5,881 bases of DNA from the NCBI GenBank assembly GCA_019894655.1, contig JAGXNZ010000152.1, positions 1 to 5,881 of the forward strand, in the 5' to 3' direction. The notes beneath the pieces are model-generated. The model was given only the letters and a program-made list of their open reading frames with translations, made no database searches and was not told the origin of the DNA. Made by a program: the position numbers and the translations under genes. Shown piece after piece: positions 1-5,369 of the stretch (within the stretch, counting starts at the first letter, position 1; every line of letters begins with the position of its first letter). The stretch is from Promethearchaeota archaeon (GTDB lineage: Archaea > Asgardarchaeota > Lokiarchaeia > Sigynarchaeales > SOKP01).

Positions 1-582
1 CTCAGCTCTGTAACTGACCCTTATACACCTTTAGAGTTAAAATATGAAAACACTCGAAAAATCCTGGAAAGCCTTGTAGGAACAAAAGCAGAAATCTCAA
101 TTTTAACGAAATCTAAATTTGTAGTACGAGATATTGATTTGTTTAAAAAATTTGATGATCTTGAAGTTGGAATTTCAATCAGCACCTTAGATAACGAATT
201 CGCTCAATTAATTGAACGAGGAGCTTCAAGACCAAAAGAACGATTAGAAGCTTTAAAAGAAATACACGAGAACGGAATTAAAACGTATACCTTTATTTCA
301 CCATTTTTTCCAAAAATTACTAATTATAAAGCTATAATAGAAGAGACGATGGACTATACAGATTCATATATGTTTGAAAATTTAAACTTCAGACCTCATA
401 ATGTCCCAAGAATTTTAAACATTATAAAGAGGGCATATCCTAAAATTTTACCCGTGTATGAAGAATTTAGGAAGGACTATTCTCAATGGGATTCTATTGA
501 ATCAGAAATAGATGCTTATTGCAAAAAGTTGAAACTTGTTTATAAAATCGAATTCCATCATGGGGGATTCTCAAAAAGCTAG
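1..582 (+). CDS. Radical SAM protein, SplB/spore photolyase-like family (COG1533), C-terminal part; 5' end outside window
   Basis: The frame is open from base 1 to the TAG at 580-582 and gives 193 residues. The start lies upstream of the window. Residues 4-8 (VTDPY), followed by PLE..Y..TR.IL and then an SILTKS..V.RDIDL block, are the typical middle of the SplB-like radical SAM family, where they follow the CxxxCxxC iron-sulfur motif; that motif would be off the left edge. Further on come VGISISTLD, a RLEAL.E.H..GIKTY.FISPF block (late barrel strands) and FENLN, also usual for the family. Members cleave S-adenosylmethionine with a [4Fe-4S] cluster; the founding enzyme repairs spore photoproduct in DNA, but most archaeal members have unknown substrates, so a repair role is only inferred. 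A TTG at 139 could be taken as a start, but family similarity runs unbroken through the upstream codons, so it is internal. The gene converges on the minus-strand gene ending at 738. Confidence 0.85.
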   Translation, partial: LSSVTDPYTPLELKYENTRKILESLVGTKAEISILTKSKFVVRDIDLFKKFDDLEVGISISTLDNEFAQLIERGASRPKERLEALKEIHENGIKTYTFISPFFPKITNYKAIIEETMDYTDSYMFENLNFRPHNVPRILNIIKRAYPKILPVYEEFRKDYSQWDSIESEIDAYCKKLKLVYKIEFHHGGFSKS

Positions 583-737
583 AAAGTTTTGAATTCCCTT
601 AATTAGGTTAATCTTCAGTCAATTTTTTAATAAAATTCGTCAATATATCTTTTTAATTGCTCTATATCTTCAAAATAAAATAAATTAACATTTTCTTTAA
701 AGAAAATGTTATTTTCATCTTAGGAATAAGTAGTATT
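583..737. other. Convergent intergenic region
   Basis: This is the 155-base gap between two genes whose 3' ends face each other. It is very AT-rich and has no coding frame I can support. Its only distinct element is the palindrome at 686-711, listed separately. T-rich sequence lies on the downstream side of the palindrome for both strands, which fits a shared termination zone. Confidence 0.6.
686..711. terminator. Perfect 26-nt palindrome, probable bidirectional terminator
   Basis: Bases 686-711 read identically on both strands: the arm TAACATTTTCTTT is followed directly by its exact reverse complement. As RNA this would fold into a stem of about 11 bp with a 4-nt TTAA loop. On the plus strand it is followed by ATTTTCATCTT, and on the minus strand by a T-rich run (TTTATTTTATTTTG), so a hairpin plus U-rich tail forms in both directions. 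It sits between two convergent stop codons (582 and 738), where a two-way terminator is expected. Archaeal termination depends mainly on U-tracts, so the hairpin's role is inferred; a protein-binding palindrome is the alternative. Confidence 0.55.
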
Positions 738-1733
738 TCATTTGGTTTGAGTTTTGAAATTTGTAGGTAAATGGATTGCAAATGTACACTCCAAATCTCC
801 GTTTAAACCCGTTTGTATCGGTTCAACTATTATGGGTTGCTCAAAAATCTGATCCCAGTATAGTTTATACCAACCTGCACTACAGTGACAGAAATTTTTT
901 AAGATTTCATAATCAGTCCCCTCTTTCAAAGCACCTCGAATCCAAGGACAATAACAAAGATAAAATTTTTTCATTTTTTCATCCTTTGTAGTTAAAAATT
1001 TCTTAGTTTGATAGGGAACTTTGCTGGTATAAATGATATTTCCTTTTCTTACACCTCCAGCTAACATTTGGTTATTTCTTACAAATTCAATTACTTCTTC
1101 ATCCACGATCTGGGCAAATTCTAAAGTTCCTTCATCTCTATGTTTCTCTAGCTTCTTTATTAAGTCCTGGTGTTTCTTTAGCAAAAATCCATCAATTCCT
1201 AATTCTGTGAGAAGTTTTTTATCTCCCTTAATATCATCAGGGGGGCGACCATGAAGACAAGGTGAAAGAAGTGCTATTGTGTTTTCATTTCCAAGATTAT
1301 CTTCCAATCTTTTCATAATGTTTTTAGTAAAATTCGGTTTTTTTTCTGGGTGCACTCCTAATGGAGGAATATTTAAATCTCTAAAAATTTCATCCCTCAT
1401 TTGCTCTCCATGAATTTCAGCTATTCTTGAATACAAGTTATCCATTGCGTTATAAGATTCAAAAATATTGATAGCTTCGGTAATAAAATCATACTTCTTG
1501 GAATAATTAGCATAACTCAAGATAGCACTTAAAAAATCAAGAACAGAATCTTTATTAGTAGAGACTAAATATTCAGTATACTCAACTAGTTTTTTGGGAC
1601 TAACTGAGTCGAGATTTAGGTTTTCTTTTTTAAGATAATTTTCATAGTCTCTCAGCTTTGAAAGAAAGTTTTTTATTATATTAGTATCAATTTCTTTCTC
1701 TTCTAAAAATATCAGAAAATTCTGTTCATTCAT
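738..1733 (-). CDS. Uncharacterised protein: recombinase-like helical N-terminus fused to a Cys-rich domain (DUF6144-like?)
   Basis: This is a 331-residue protein with an ATG start at 1733 and a TGA stop at 738-740. I cannot assign a function. Residues about 20-95 are all-helical and have the cadence of the SAM-like core-binding domain of tyrosine recombinases (LRDYENYLKKENLNL, SPKKLVEYTEYL, then DFLSAILSYANYSKK). No recombinase catalytic domain follows. The C-terminal part (about 105-325) contains SPCLHGRPP at 157-165, YLCYCPW at 258-264, FCHCSAGWYK at 281-290 and a final GDLECTFAIHLP strand. The Cys pairs 260/262 and 282/284, with His161, His283 and Cys159, could bind a metal or form disulfides. 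The CHCSAGW block and the C-terminal GD..C.F.I ending resemble proteins I associate with DUF6144 and, more distantly, V4R/ATC-hydrolase-like domains; this is from memory. There is no signal peptide or membrane segment, so it should be cytosolic. It is divergent from the FKBP gene and stands alone on its strand. There is no convincing Shine-Dalgarno. Confidence 0.8.
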   Translation of the reverse strand: MNEQNFLIFLEEKEIDTNIIKNFLSKLRDYENYLKKENLNLDSVSPKKLVEYTEYLVSTNKDSVLDFLSAILSYANYSKKYDFITEAINIFESYNAMDNLYSRIAEIHGEQMRDEIFRDLNIPPLGVHPEKKPNFTKNIMKRLEDNLGNENTIALLSPCLHGRPPDDIKGDKKLLTELGIDGFLLKKHQDLIKKLEKHRDEGTLEFAQIVDEEVIEFVRNNQMLAGGVRKGNIIYTSKVPYQTKKFLTTKDEKMKKFYLCYCPWIRGALKEGTDYEILKNFCHCSAGWYKLYWDQIFEQPIIVEPIQTGLNGDLECTFAIHLPTNFKTQTK

Positions 1734-1889
1734 TTTATAAAAATATCTTTGTATCTTAATATCTTTTATTTCAAAAATAGATTTAGCTAGAATAATTCAG
1801 AAGCAGGTTTAGAATTTCTAAAATATAAACAATTAAGTAATAAGGAATAATTCTATTATTTTATAAAATATGTAAAAGTCGGATTTACT
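1734..1889. promoter_or_regulatory. Divergent intergenic promoter region
   Basis: These 156 bases separate two genes read away from each other, so they should carry promoters for both. The plus-strand promoter is clear and is listed separately. On the minus strand a TTTTTATAAA sequence abuts the ATG at 1733, too close to serve as that gene's TATA box. Weaker AT-rich candidates lie at about 1755-1770, and I cannot choose between them. No operator-like repeat was seen. Confidence 0.5.
1859..1868 (+). promoter_or_regulatory. TATA box for the FKBP gene, leaderless geometry
   Basis: The sequence TTTTATAAAA is centred about 26 nt before the ATG at 1890. Archaeal TATA boxes lie about 25 nt before the transcription start, so the RNA would begin at or within a few bases of the ATG. 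The absence of a Shine-Dalgarno just upstream (AAAGTCGGATTTACT) agrees with a leaderless transcript. No clear purine-rich BRE is visible. Confidence 0.6.
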
Positions 1890-2375
1890 ATGACTATTAA
1901 GAAAGGCGATATCATCAAAGTTGAATATGAAGGAAGATTAGAAGACAGAACCATATTCGATAGCACGGAACTTGAAGGAGGGGAACCGTTAAAATTTGAA
2001 GTTGGTACTAGAACGTTGATTCAAGGATTTGATGATTCTGTTATTGGTAAAGATGTTGGGGACTCGTTTGAGATTACATTAAACGCTTCTGAAGCTTACG
2101 GTGTGATTGATCCCTTATTAGTTCAAACTGTATGCATAGATCAACTACCAGAAGATTTAGATCCTGAGCCGGGAATGATGCTAGGAGTTGGTGACGCTAA
2201 CGGGACTCACTCAATGGCTTGGGTTAAAGAAGTAGATGAAGAATTTATAACAATTGATATGAACCACCCACTTGCGGGAAAAACTCTATACTTTAAAATA
2301 AAAATTTTGGAAACGGGTTGTGAACCAGATCCACCGGATGCTCATGAATGCGGTTGTGGATGTGAGGATCACTAA
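1890..2375 (+). CDS. FKBP-type peptidyl-prolyl isomerase, SlyD-like, with Cys/His tail
   Basis: This 161-residue protein (ATG start, TAA stop) is a cytosolic prolyl cis-trans isomerase and chaperone of the SlyD/short archaeal FKBP type. The FKBP fold is split, at residues about 1-70 and 126-142. It shows Y13, the IFDST block at 22-26, F36-E37-V38-G39, IQGFDDSVIGKDVGD at 44-58, EAYG at 68-71 and the closing NHPLAGKTLYFKI at 125-137. Between the halves, residues about 72-124 form the insert-in-flap (IF) chaperone domain that binds unfolded chains. The tail after residue 142 is acidic and proline-bearing and ends in HECGCGCEDH (H152, C154, C156, C158, H161), a compact metal-binding cluster like the nickel/zinc tail of bacterial SlyD. 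There is no signal peptide. The gene is monocistronic, with its own TATA box and a T9 tract just after the stop. Family assignment is firm; the metal bound and the clients are not known. Confidence 0.94.
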   Translation: MTIKKGDIIKVEYEGRLEDRTIFDSTELEGGEPLKFEVGTRTLIQGFDDSVIGKDVGDSFEITLNASEAYGVIDPLLVQTVCIDQLPEDLDPEPGMMLGVGDANGTHSMAWVKEVDEEFITIDMNHPLAGKTLYFKIKILETGCEPDPPDAHECGCGCEDH

Positions 2376-2385
2376 GTACATTCTA

Positions 2386-2394
2386 TTTTTTTTT
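2386..2394 (+). terminator. T9 tract, likely U-tract terminator of the FKBP gene
   Basis: An uninterrupted run of nine T residues lies 10 bases after the FKBP stop codon, with no strong hairpin before it. Such U-tracts are sufficient for intrinsic termination by archaeal RNA polymerase, so this is a likely 3' end of the FKBP transcript. Confidence 0.55.
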
Positions 2395-2458
2395 AATATT
2401 ATTGAATTCCTTTTAAATAATTTAATTTATTTGTTTTAGACGATTCTTAGAAATAGCA

Positions 2459-2593
2459 ATGAGCTGTAAATTTACTAAAGAAGAACTAGAAAATCTGCTA
2501 GTTGATTTCAATAAAATTGCATTAGGATACTATAATCTCGATATACTATCTCAAGTTTGCTTTTGGGATGAAACATTAAGGTATGGCAAATAA
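2459..2593 (+). CDS. Possible small protein of 44 residues, or remnant of a larger gene
   Basis: An ATG at 2459 opens a frame of 44 codons ending in TAA at 2591-2593. I do not recognise the product. It begins MSCKFTKEELENLLVDFNK and continues with a hydrophobic helical stretch, then LSQVCFWDETLRYGK at the end. Composition is protein-like, with a mix of charged and hydrophobic residues and helix-like spacing, and the frame is less AT-extreme than its surroundings. TATA-like sequence (TTTTAAATAA, 2411-2420) lies about 40 nt upstream, and a hairpin followed by T7 comes about 55 nt downstream, so it could be its own transcription unit. No good Shine-Dalgarno is visible. The closing WD.ET pattern faintly recalls the N-terminus of M32 (Taq-type) carboxypeptidases, which would make this a decayed 5' fragment, but nothing else of that family follows. 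Chance occurrence of a frame this short cannot be excluded. Confidence 0.35.
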   Translation: MSCKFTKEELENLLVDFNKIALGYYNLDILSQVCFWDETLRYGK

Positions 2594-2648
2594 AGTCCAA
2601 ATAGTATAAAAAATTAAATACACTCAACCGTATGTTCCTGACGATTTT

Positions 2649-2684
2649 AAACCAAAAAATTAAGATATTAATAATGGTTTTTTT
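2649..2684. terminator. Hairpin plus T7, probable terminator between convergent units
   Basis: AAACCA (2649-2654) pairs with TGGTTT (2675-2680). Inside it ATTAA (2659-2663) pairs with TTAAT (2668-2672) around a GATA loop, giving a two-part stem with a small internal loop. On the plus strand a run of seven T (2678-2684) begins in the second arm, the arrangement of an intrinsic terminator for transcripts entering from the FKBP or small-gene side. On the minus strand the same structure lies just after the GIFT-domain gene's stop (2692) and contains a T6 run, so it may act both ways. The stem is weak, so the T-tract probably matters more. Confidence 0.5.
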
Positions 2685-2691
2685 ATCCTTA

Positions 2692-4065
2692 TTATTTTAA
2701 TTTTTTATCAATTACGTCGATTTTGTTTTGGGTTGTAATCAAATCGCTTTTAAGTTGACTGGCGCGTTTCTTGAAAGATTTTTCATCCATCTGTCCAGAA
2801 TCATGCTTTTTTTCTATAAAATCAAGCAAGTTTCGAACCGAACTGAGTTTACCTTCCAATGCCTTCTTTTCAACTACTAGGTCTTCCTTTTTAACTTTTC
2901 CAGTAATTTTTTTTTTGGGAACGGGTTTTAATTTATTTATGCCATCGATTTTAGGTAATCCGATAAAATTGCCTTCATCTTTAAACATTAAACTTTCTGG
3001 CTTTGGTGGTAAATCTGTTAGAACATCGTTAGTTTCAAGTAGTTCATCGAACCCATTAGATTTTGTGTCTTTTGTTACTTTTTTTTCAATGCTATTAGAA
3101 TTTTTTGGTGAATTACCAAACTCTAAAATTTCTTTTTCTGATGCTATAGTTGTTTTGATCAATTTATCAATTGTCGTTTTAATCATATCGATTTGATTTT
3201 GAAAAATTTTTAATAATTCTACTAACTCGCTCTTTTTTGAGATTTTCATCGAAAAATCGATATCGACATTTGATTTTTCGATAAATGACGATTGAGGAGT
3301 TTCTGAAGTGTAATTCAATGGATCGATACCAGATGCCTGTTCTCTAGTAATTATCTCGGGTACCGCTCCATTCGAATGTAATTCCATTCTATAATCTGAG
3401 ATCAACCATGAAAATATATTATATGCCAAATTTGGATGTTCATCATTACTAAAACCTCCTCCTAAACGATCTCTAAATAGTTCATAACTCCCAATGGCAA
3501 ATATTCTTCCTTTATCAGGTTCAGATACACAAGCTAAAGCCGAAGAGAAAGGTTCCGATGTTTCATTTGATGAGATTATTGATATAGCATTCCCTAAAAC
3601 GCTTAGCGAGCAGCCAGATCTATAACAAATGGAACTAATACTATTTGTAATTGGGTGTGGAGGTATGAATGCAGTAATTATAGGCATGTTTTCCATACCC
3701 AGATTATATATTTCATCTAAAACTTGGTCGTTTTCAAAAACTATTCCAAAGATTTGACTTAATTCACTTAAATTACTGTTTCTACCTCTATCTCCACCTG
3801 CGTGTGAGAGAAGTAATAGTCCCCCACCGTCATTTCTTACCCAATTATTAATTTCAGTTATTTCCATCGATGTAATTTTTGCAAAATCAGGACATACAAA
3901 CACTAAAATATCAAATGGTTTAAGGGAATTATAAGAAATAGGAGTTTCCAAGAAATTGTAGCACATAAAATCGTTTGCGTTTAAAAAATCTCTTAGTTCT
4001 GTGAGATTATCATCGATCTTACCTCTGGGTTTATGTGCTACATCAAAAGCGATTTTATAAGGCAT
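2692..4065 (-). CDS. GIFT-domain protein resembling IFT52 N-terminus, with charged linker and C-terminal helical hairpin
   Basis: This is a 457-residue soluble protein (ATG at 4065, TAA stop) with no signal peptide or membrane segment. Residues about 1-235 look like a GIFT (GldG/IFT) domain, a Rossmann-like module related to glutamine-amidotransferase folds. Markers are IAFDVAHKPRG at 5-15, a strand ending in VFVCPDF at 55-61, EINNWVRNDGGGLLLLSHAGGD at 71-92, FGIVFENDQVLDE at 106-118, SGCSLSVLG at 150-158 and RIFAIGSYELFRD at 187-199, then FSWLISD. The order and spacing match my memory of eukaryotic IFT52, including the GG..R...N block, FGI..ND.V and the late GS..MF.D strand-helix. I see no catalytic Cys-His-Glu triad, so it is probably a binding module. 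Residues about 277-315 are an amphipathic helix or coiled coil, 316-395 a Lys/Ser/Pro-rich linker, and 396-457 a helix-turn-helix hairpin with GQMDEKSF at the turn, like SHOCT or ESCRT-I steadiness-box hairpins. It lies downstream of the nucleotidyltransferase gene but has its own TATA box. A DUF4350/ABC-auxiliary relative is the main alternative. Confidence 0.78.
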   Translation of the reverse strand: MPYKIAFDVAHKPRGKIDDNLTELRDFLNANDFMCYNFLETPISYNSLKPFDILVFVCPDFAKITSMEITEINNWVRNDGGGLLLLSHAGGDRGRNSNLSELSQIFGIVFENDQVLDEIYNLGMENMPIITAFIPPHPITNSISSICYRSGCSLSVLGNAISIISSNETSEPFSSALACVSEPDKGRIFAIGSYELFRDRLGGGFSNDEHPNLAYNIFSWLISDYRMELHSNGAVPEIITREQASGIDPLNYTSETPQSSFIEKSNVDIDFSMKISKKSELVELLKIFQNQIDMIKTTIDKLIKTTIASEKEILEFGNSPKNSNSIEKKVTKDTKSNGFDELLETNDVLTDLPPKPESLMFKDEGNFIGLPKIDGINKLKPVPKKKITGKVKKEDLVVEKKALEGKLSSVRNLLDFIEKKHDSGQMDEKSFKKRASQLKSDLITTQNKIDVIDKKLK

Positions 4066-4216
4066 GATATATCATTTTAGAATTTAATTTATAGAGTGAG
4101 ATTTCAAATTCTTCTTATAATTAATATGAATATTACTAAAATATATTTTACGGCATTAAAAAATTTCTTAAAATAGTCCAATTTAAACGGTCTTTAATCA
4201 GATGAAAAAGGAGAAC
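4066..4216. other. Intergenic region between co-directional nucleotidyltransferase and GIFT-domain genes
   Basis: These 151 AT-rich bases carry the GIFT-gene TATA box and little else. Short palindromes occur at 4064-4075 (ATGATATATCAT, touching the start codon) and 4137-4150 (TAAAATATATTTTA), but sequences of that length are expected by chance in DNA this AT-rich. No RNA gene was recognised. Confidence 0.5.
4086..4093 (-). promoter_or_regulatory. TATA box for the GIFT-domain gene, leaderless geometry
   Basis: Read on the minus strand, TATAAATT (within CTATAAATTAAA) is centred about 24-25 nt upstream of the ATG at 4065, so transcription would begin at or very near the start codon. No Shine-Dalgarno is present before the ATG (CTAAAATGATATATC), which agrees with a leaderless transcript and with this gene being promoted separately from the nucleotidyltransferase gene upstream. 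Confidence 0.55.
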
Positions 4217-5314
4217 TTAATAAATGCTCCTATCTCCTATTATTAAATTATTTTTACTAATGTTTTCGACTCTAACATTACTACCTATTATCGAATTCTC
4301 AGATATCACATTTCTCATAGTAGCATCGCTTTCAACAACACAATTCTCAAGAATGCAATTTTCTATTATAGAGTTTGCTCCAATAGAAACATATGGACCG
4401 ATAACCGAATTAATAATTGATGTGTTTTTGCCAATGTAAACAGGATTTTTTATAAATGACTTCTCTGATAAGATATTTAATTCTTTAAATGCTTCCTGTT
4501 TAACAGATTGTTGTTCTAATAAATATCTATTACCATTTAATACTTCAGAAGGTCTTCCAAAATCTAAAATGCCTTTCTTTAAATTAACAGCAGCAATTTT
4601 AAATCCACTATCTATTAAGTCTTGTAGGCTTTCAGTTAAATAAACCTCCTTTGAATTATCTGTTCTTTTATCTAAATAACCCTTAATTATGTCAAAAAGA
4701 GCATTAGTAGCAGAATTAGAAAAAGCGTAAAGTCCGGCAATCGCTAAATTAGAGACATAACCTTTTGGTTTTTCAATTAATTTTTGAATAAGGGAATTAT
4801 CATCTACAACGACAACTCCATACGAACTTGCGTCTTCTTTTGGAACTTCCATAACTGTAATTATCCCATCCACATCGGATTCATAATACCTATACATTAG
4901 ATAAGAGTATTCATCAACTGGTATCATATCTGCTAAAAAGATTAAGGAACCTTCACGTTTATCGGCTTCTTTACTCGAATAGTTGAAATCTTCGAATCTT
5001 GAACTAGCTAAATATACTGCTTCACCCAATCCCCAGTAATATGGTATATCATCGTTATAACCTCGTGGTATTTGTTCGATAAAGGTTAACTTAAACTTAT
5101 CATGATATTTTTCTTTAACAAATTCTGTGATTTGTCTTTTTTTGTAACCAACAATTAAAATTAGTTCTGTTTCTGAATCGAATGTATCACCAAATTTATT
5201 TAGGATATGCTCTAGAACAGTTTTACCCGCGACCTTTATGAAAGCTTTCGGTTTACTCAACGTAAACGGTCTTAATCGCGAGCCAATTCCCGCACAAGGA
5301 CCAATAATTTTCAC
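4217..5314 (-). CDS. Sugar-phosphate nucleotidyltransferase (RmlA/GlmU-like) with left-handed beta-helix tail
   Basis: This is a 365-residue cytosolic enzyme expected to join a nucleoside triphosphate and a sugar 1-phosphate into a nucleotide sugar plus pyrophosphate, feeding glycan or lipid glycosylation. The N-terminal catalytic domain (about 1-265) has the signature AGIGSRLRPFT at 8-18, KPKA at 21-24, the base/sugar-site GLGEAV at 95-100, LADM with metal-ligand candidate D129, EKP at 181-183, AGLYAF at 193-198, YLTESLQDL at 225-233 and DFGRPSEVL at 251-259. Residues about 286-362 are hexapeptide repeats (YIGKNTSI, SVIGPYVSIG, SIIGSNVRV) of a left-handed beta-helix, usual in long archaeal RmlA-like and GlmU-like enzymes. 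The segment before the signature reads IIGPC rather than the common ILA or IPA. Whether it uses glucose, GlcNAc or mannose cannot be told from sequence alone. The start is GTG at 5314, chosen because the conserved N-terminus begins at once and a Shine-Dalgarno lies 7 nt upstream. It follows the GTPase gene by 55 bp and may share its transcript. Confidence 0.92.
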   Translation of the reverse strand: MKIIGPCAGIGSRLRPFTLSKPKAFIKVAGKTVLEHILNKFGDTFDSETELILIVGYKKRQITEFVKEKYHDKFKLTFIEQIPRGYNDDIPYYWGLGEAVYLASSRFEDFNYSSKEADKREGSLIFLADMIPVDEYSYLMYRYYESDVDGIITVMEVPKEDASSYGVVVVDDNSLIQKLIEKPKGYVSNLAIAGLYAFSNSATNALFDIIKGYLDKRTDNSKEVYLTESLQDLIDSGFKIAAVNLKKGILDFGRPSEVLNGNRYLLEQQSVKQEAFKELNILSEKSFIKNPVYIGKNTSIINSVIGPYVSIGANSIIENCILENCVVESDATMRNVISENSIIGSNVRVENISKNNLIIGDRSIY

Positions 5315-5321
5315 GTTTTAG

Positions 5322-5326
5322 CTCCC
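5322..5326 (-). promoter_or_regulatory. Shine-Dalgarno of the nucleotidyltransferase gene
   Basis: On the minus strand GGGAG (within GAAGGGAGCT) lies 7 nt before the GTG at 5314. It decides the start: there is no nearby in-frame ATG, and conserved sequence begins directly after. It contrasts with the SD-less starts of the FKBP and GIFT-domain genes and suits an internal gene of a polycistronic message. A TTTATTTAAT sequence at 5353-5362 could also provide a local promoter. Confidence 0.6.
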
Positions 5327-5369
5327 TTCAAAATTCTATATTTTTTTTTTGATAATTAAATAAAGCAAA

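Larger units (their letters stand above)
2376..2691. other. 316-base intergenic region between FKBP and the GIFT-domain gene
   Basis: This gap separates the 3' ends of two convergent genes. It holds a T9 tract directly after the FKBP gene, AT-rich TATA-like sequence at about 2411-2430, a possible 44-codon gene at 2459-2593 and a hairpin plus T7 at 2649-2684. No tRNA or CRISPR-like structure was seen. The middle part is less AT-extreme than its flanks, as expected if it codes for something. Confidence 0.6.

Noticed and set aside
139..141. TTG as the start of the left-edge gene
   Set aside because: The 46 upstream codons in the same frame match the radical SAM SplB-like family (VTDPY, SILTKS), so the gene extends past the window edge.
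776..1254. Two plus-strand open frames (776-991 and 1033-1254) opposite the Cys-rich protein gene
   Set aside because: They lie wholly antisense to a longer frame with coherent domain-like sequence, and their translations are rich in Ser/Phe/Pro runs typical of reversed AT-rich coding DNA.
591..2416. GAATTCC followed by a TTAA-containing stretch after both plus-strand genes (591-603 and 2404-2416)
   Set aside because: The shared part is about seven bases and then diverges; too short in AT-rich DNA to call a repeat.
2376..2691. tRNA, C/D-box RNA or CRISPR array in the larger intergenic gap
   Set aside because: No cloverleaf-compatible arms, no paired C and D boxes, and no repeated units were found.
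2771..3196. Plus-strand frame of 141 codons opposite the GIFT-protein linker
   Set aside because: It is antisense to the Lys/Ser-rich linker; its Phe/Ser-rich product is the mirror of that composition, with no recognisable family and no promoter or SD.
4064..4075. 12-nt palindrome touching the GIFT-gene start, as an operator
   Set aside because: Palindromes of this length are expected a few times per window in DNA this AT-rich, and there is no second copy or extended symmetry.
4137..4150. 14-nt palindrome TAAAATATATTTTA in the 151-bp intergenic region
   Set aside because: Pure A/T symmetry without a T-tract or repeat partner; about one such is expected by chance.
4224..4439. Plus-strand frame of 71 codons opposite the beta-helix tail, preceded by an AAAAAGGAG sequence
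   Set aside because: The SD-like sequence at about 4205-4213 is attractive, but the product is a hydrophobic mirror of the hexapeptide repeats on the coding strand and has no independent support.
5341..5350. T10 run on the plus strand as a terminator
   Set aside because: All genes here are read from the minus strand, where the run is A10 and lies between two co-directional genes; no plus-strand transcript is evident.
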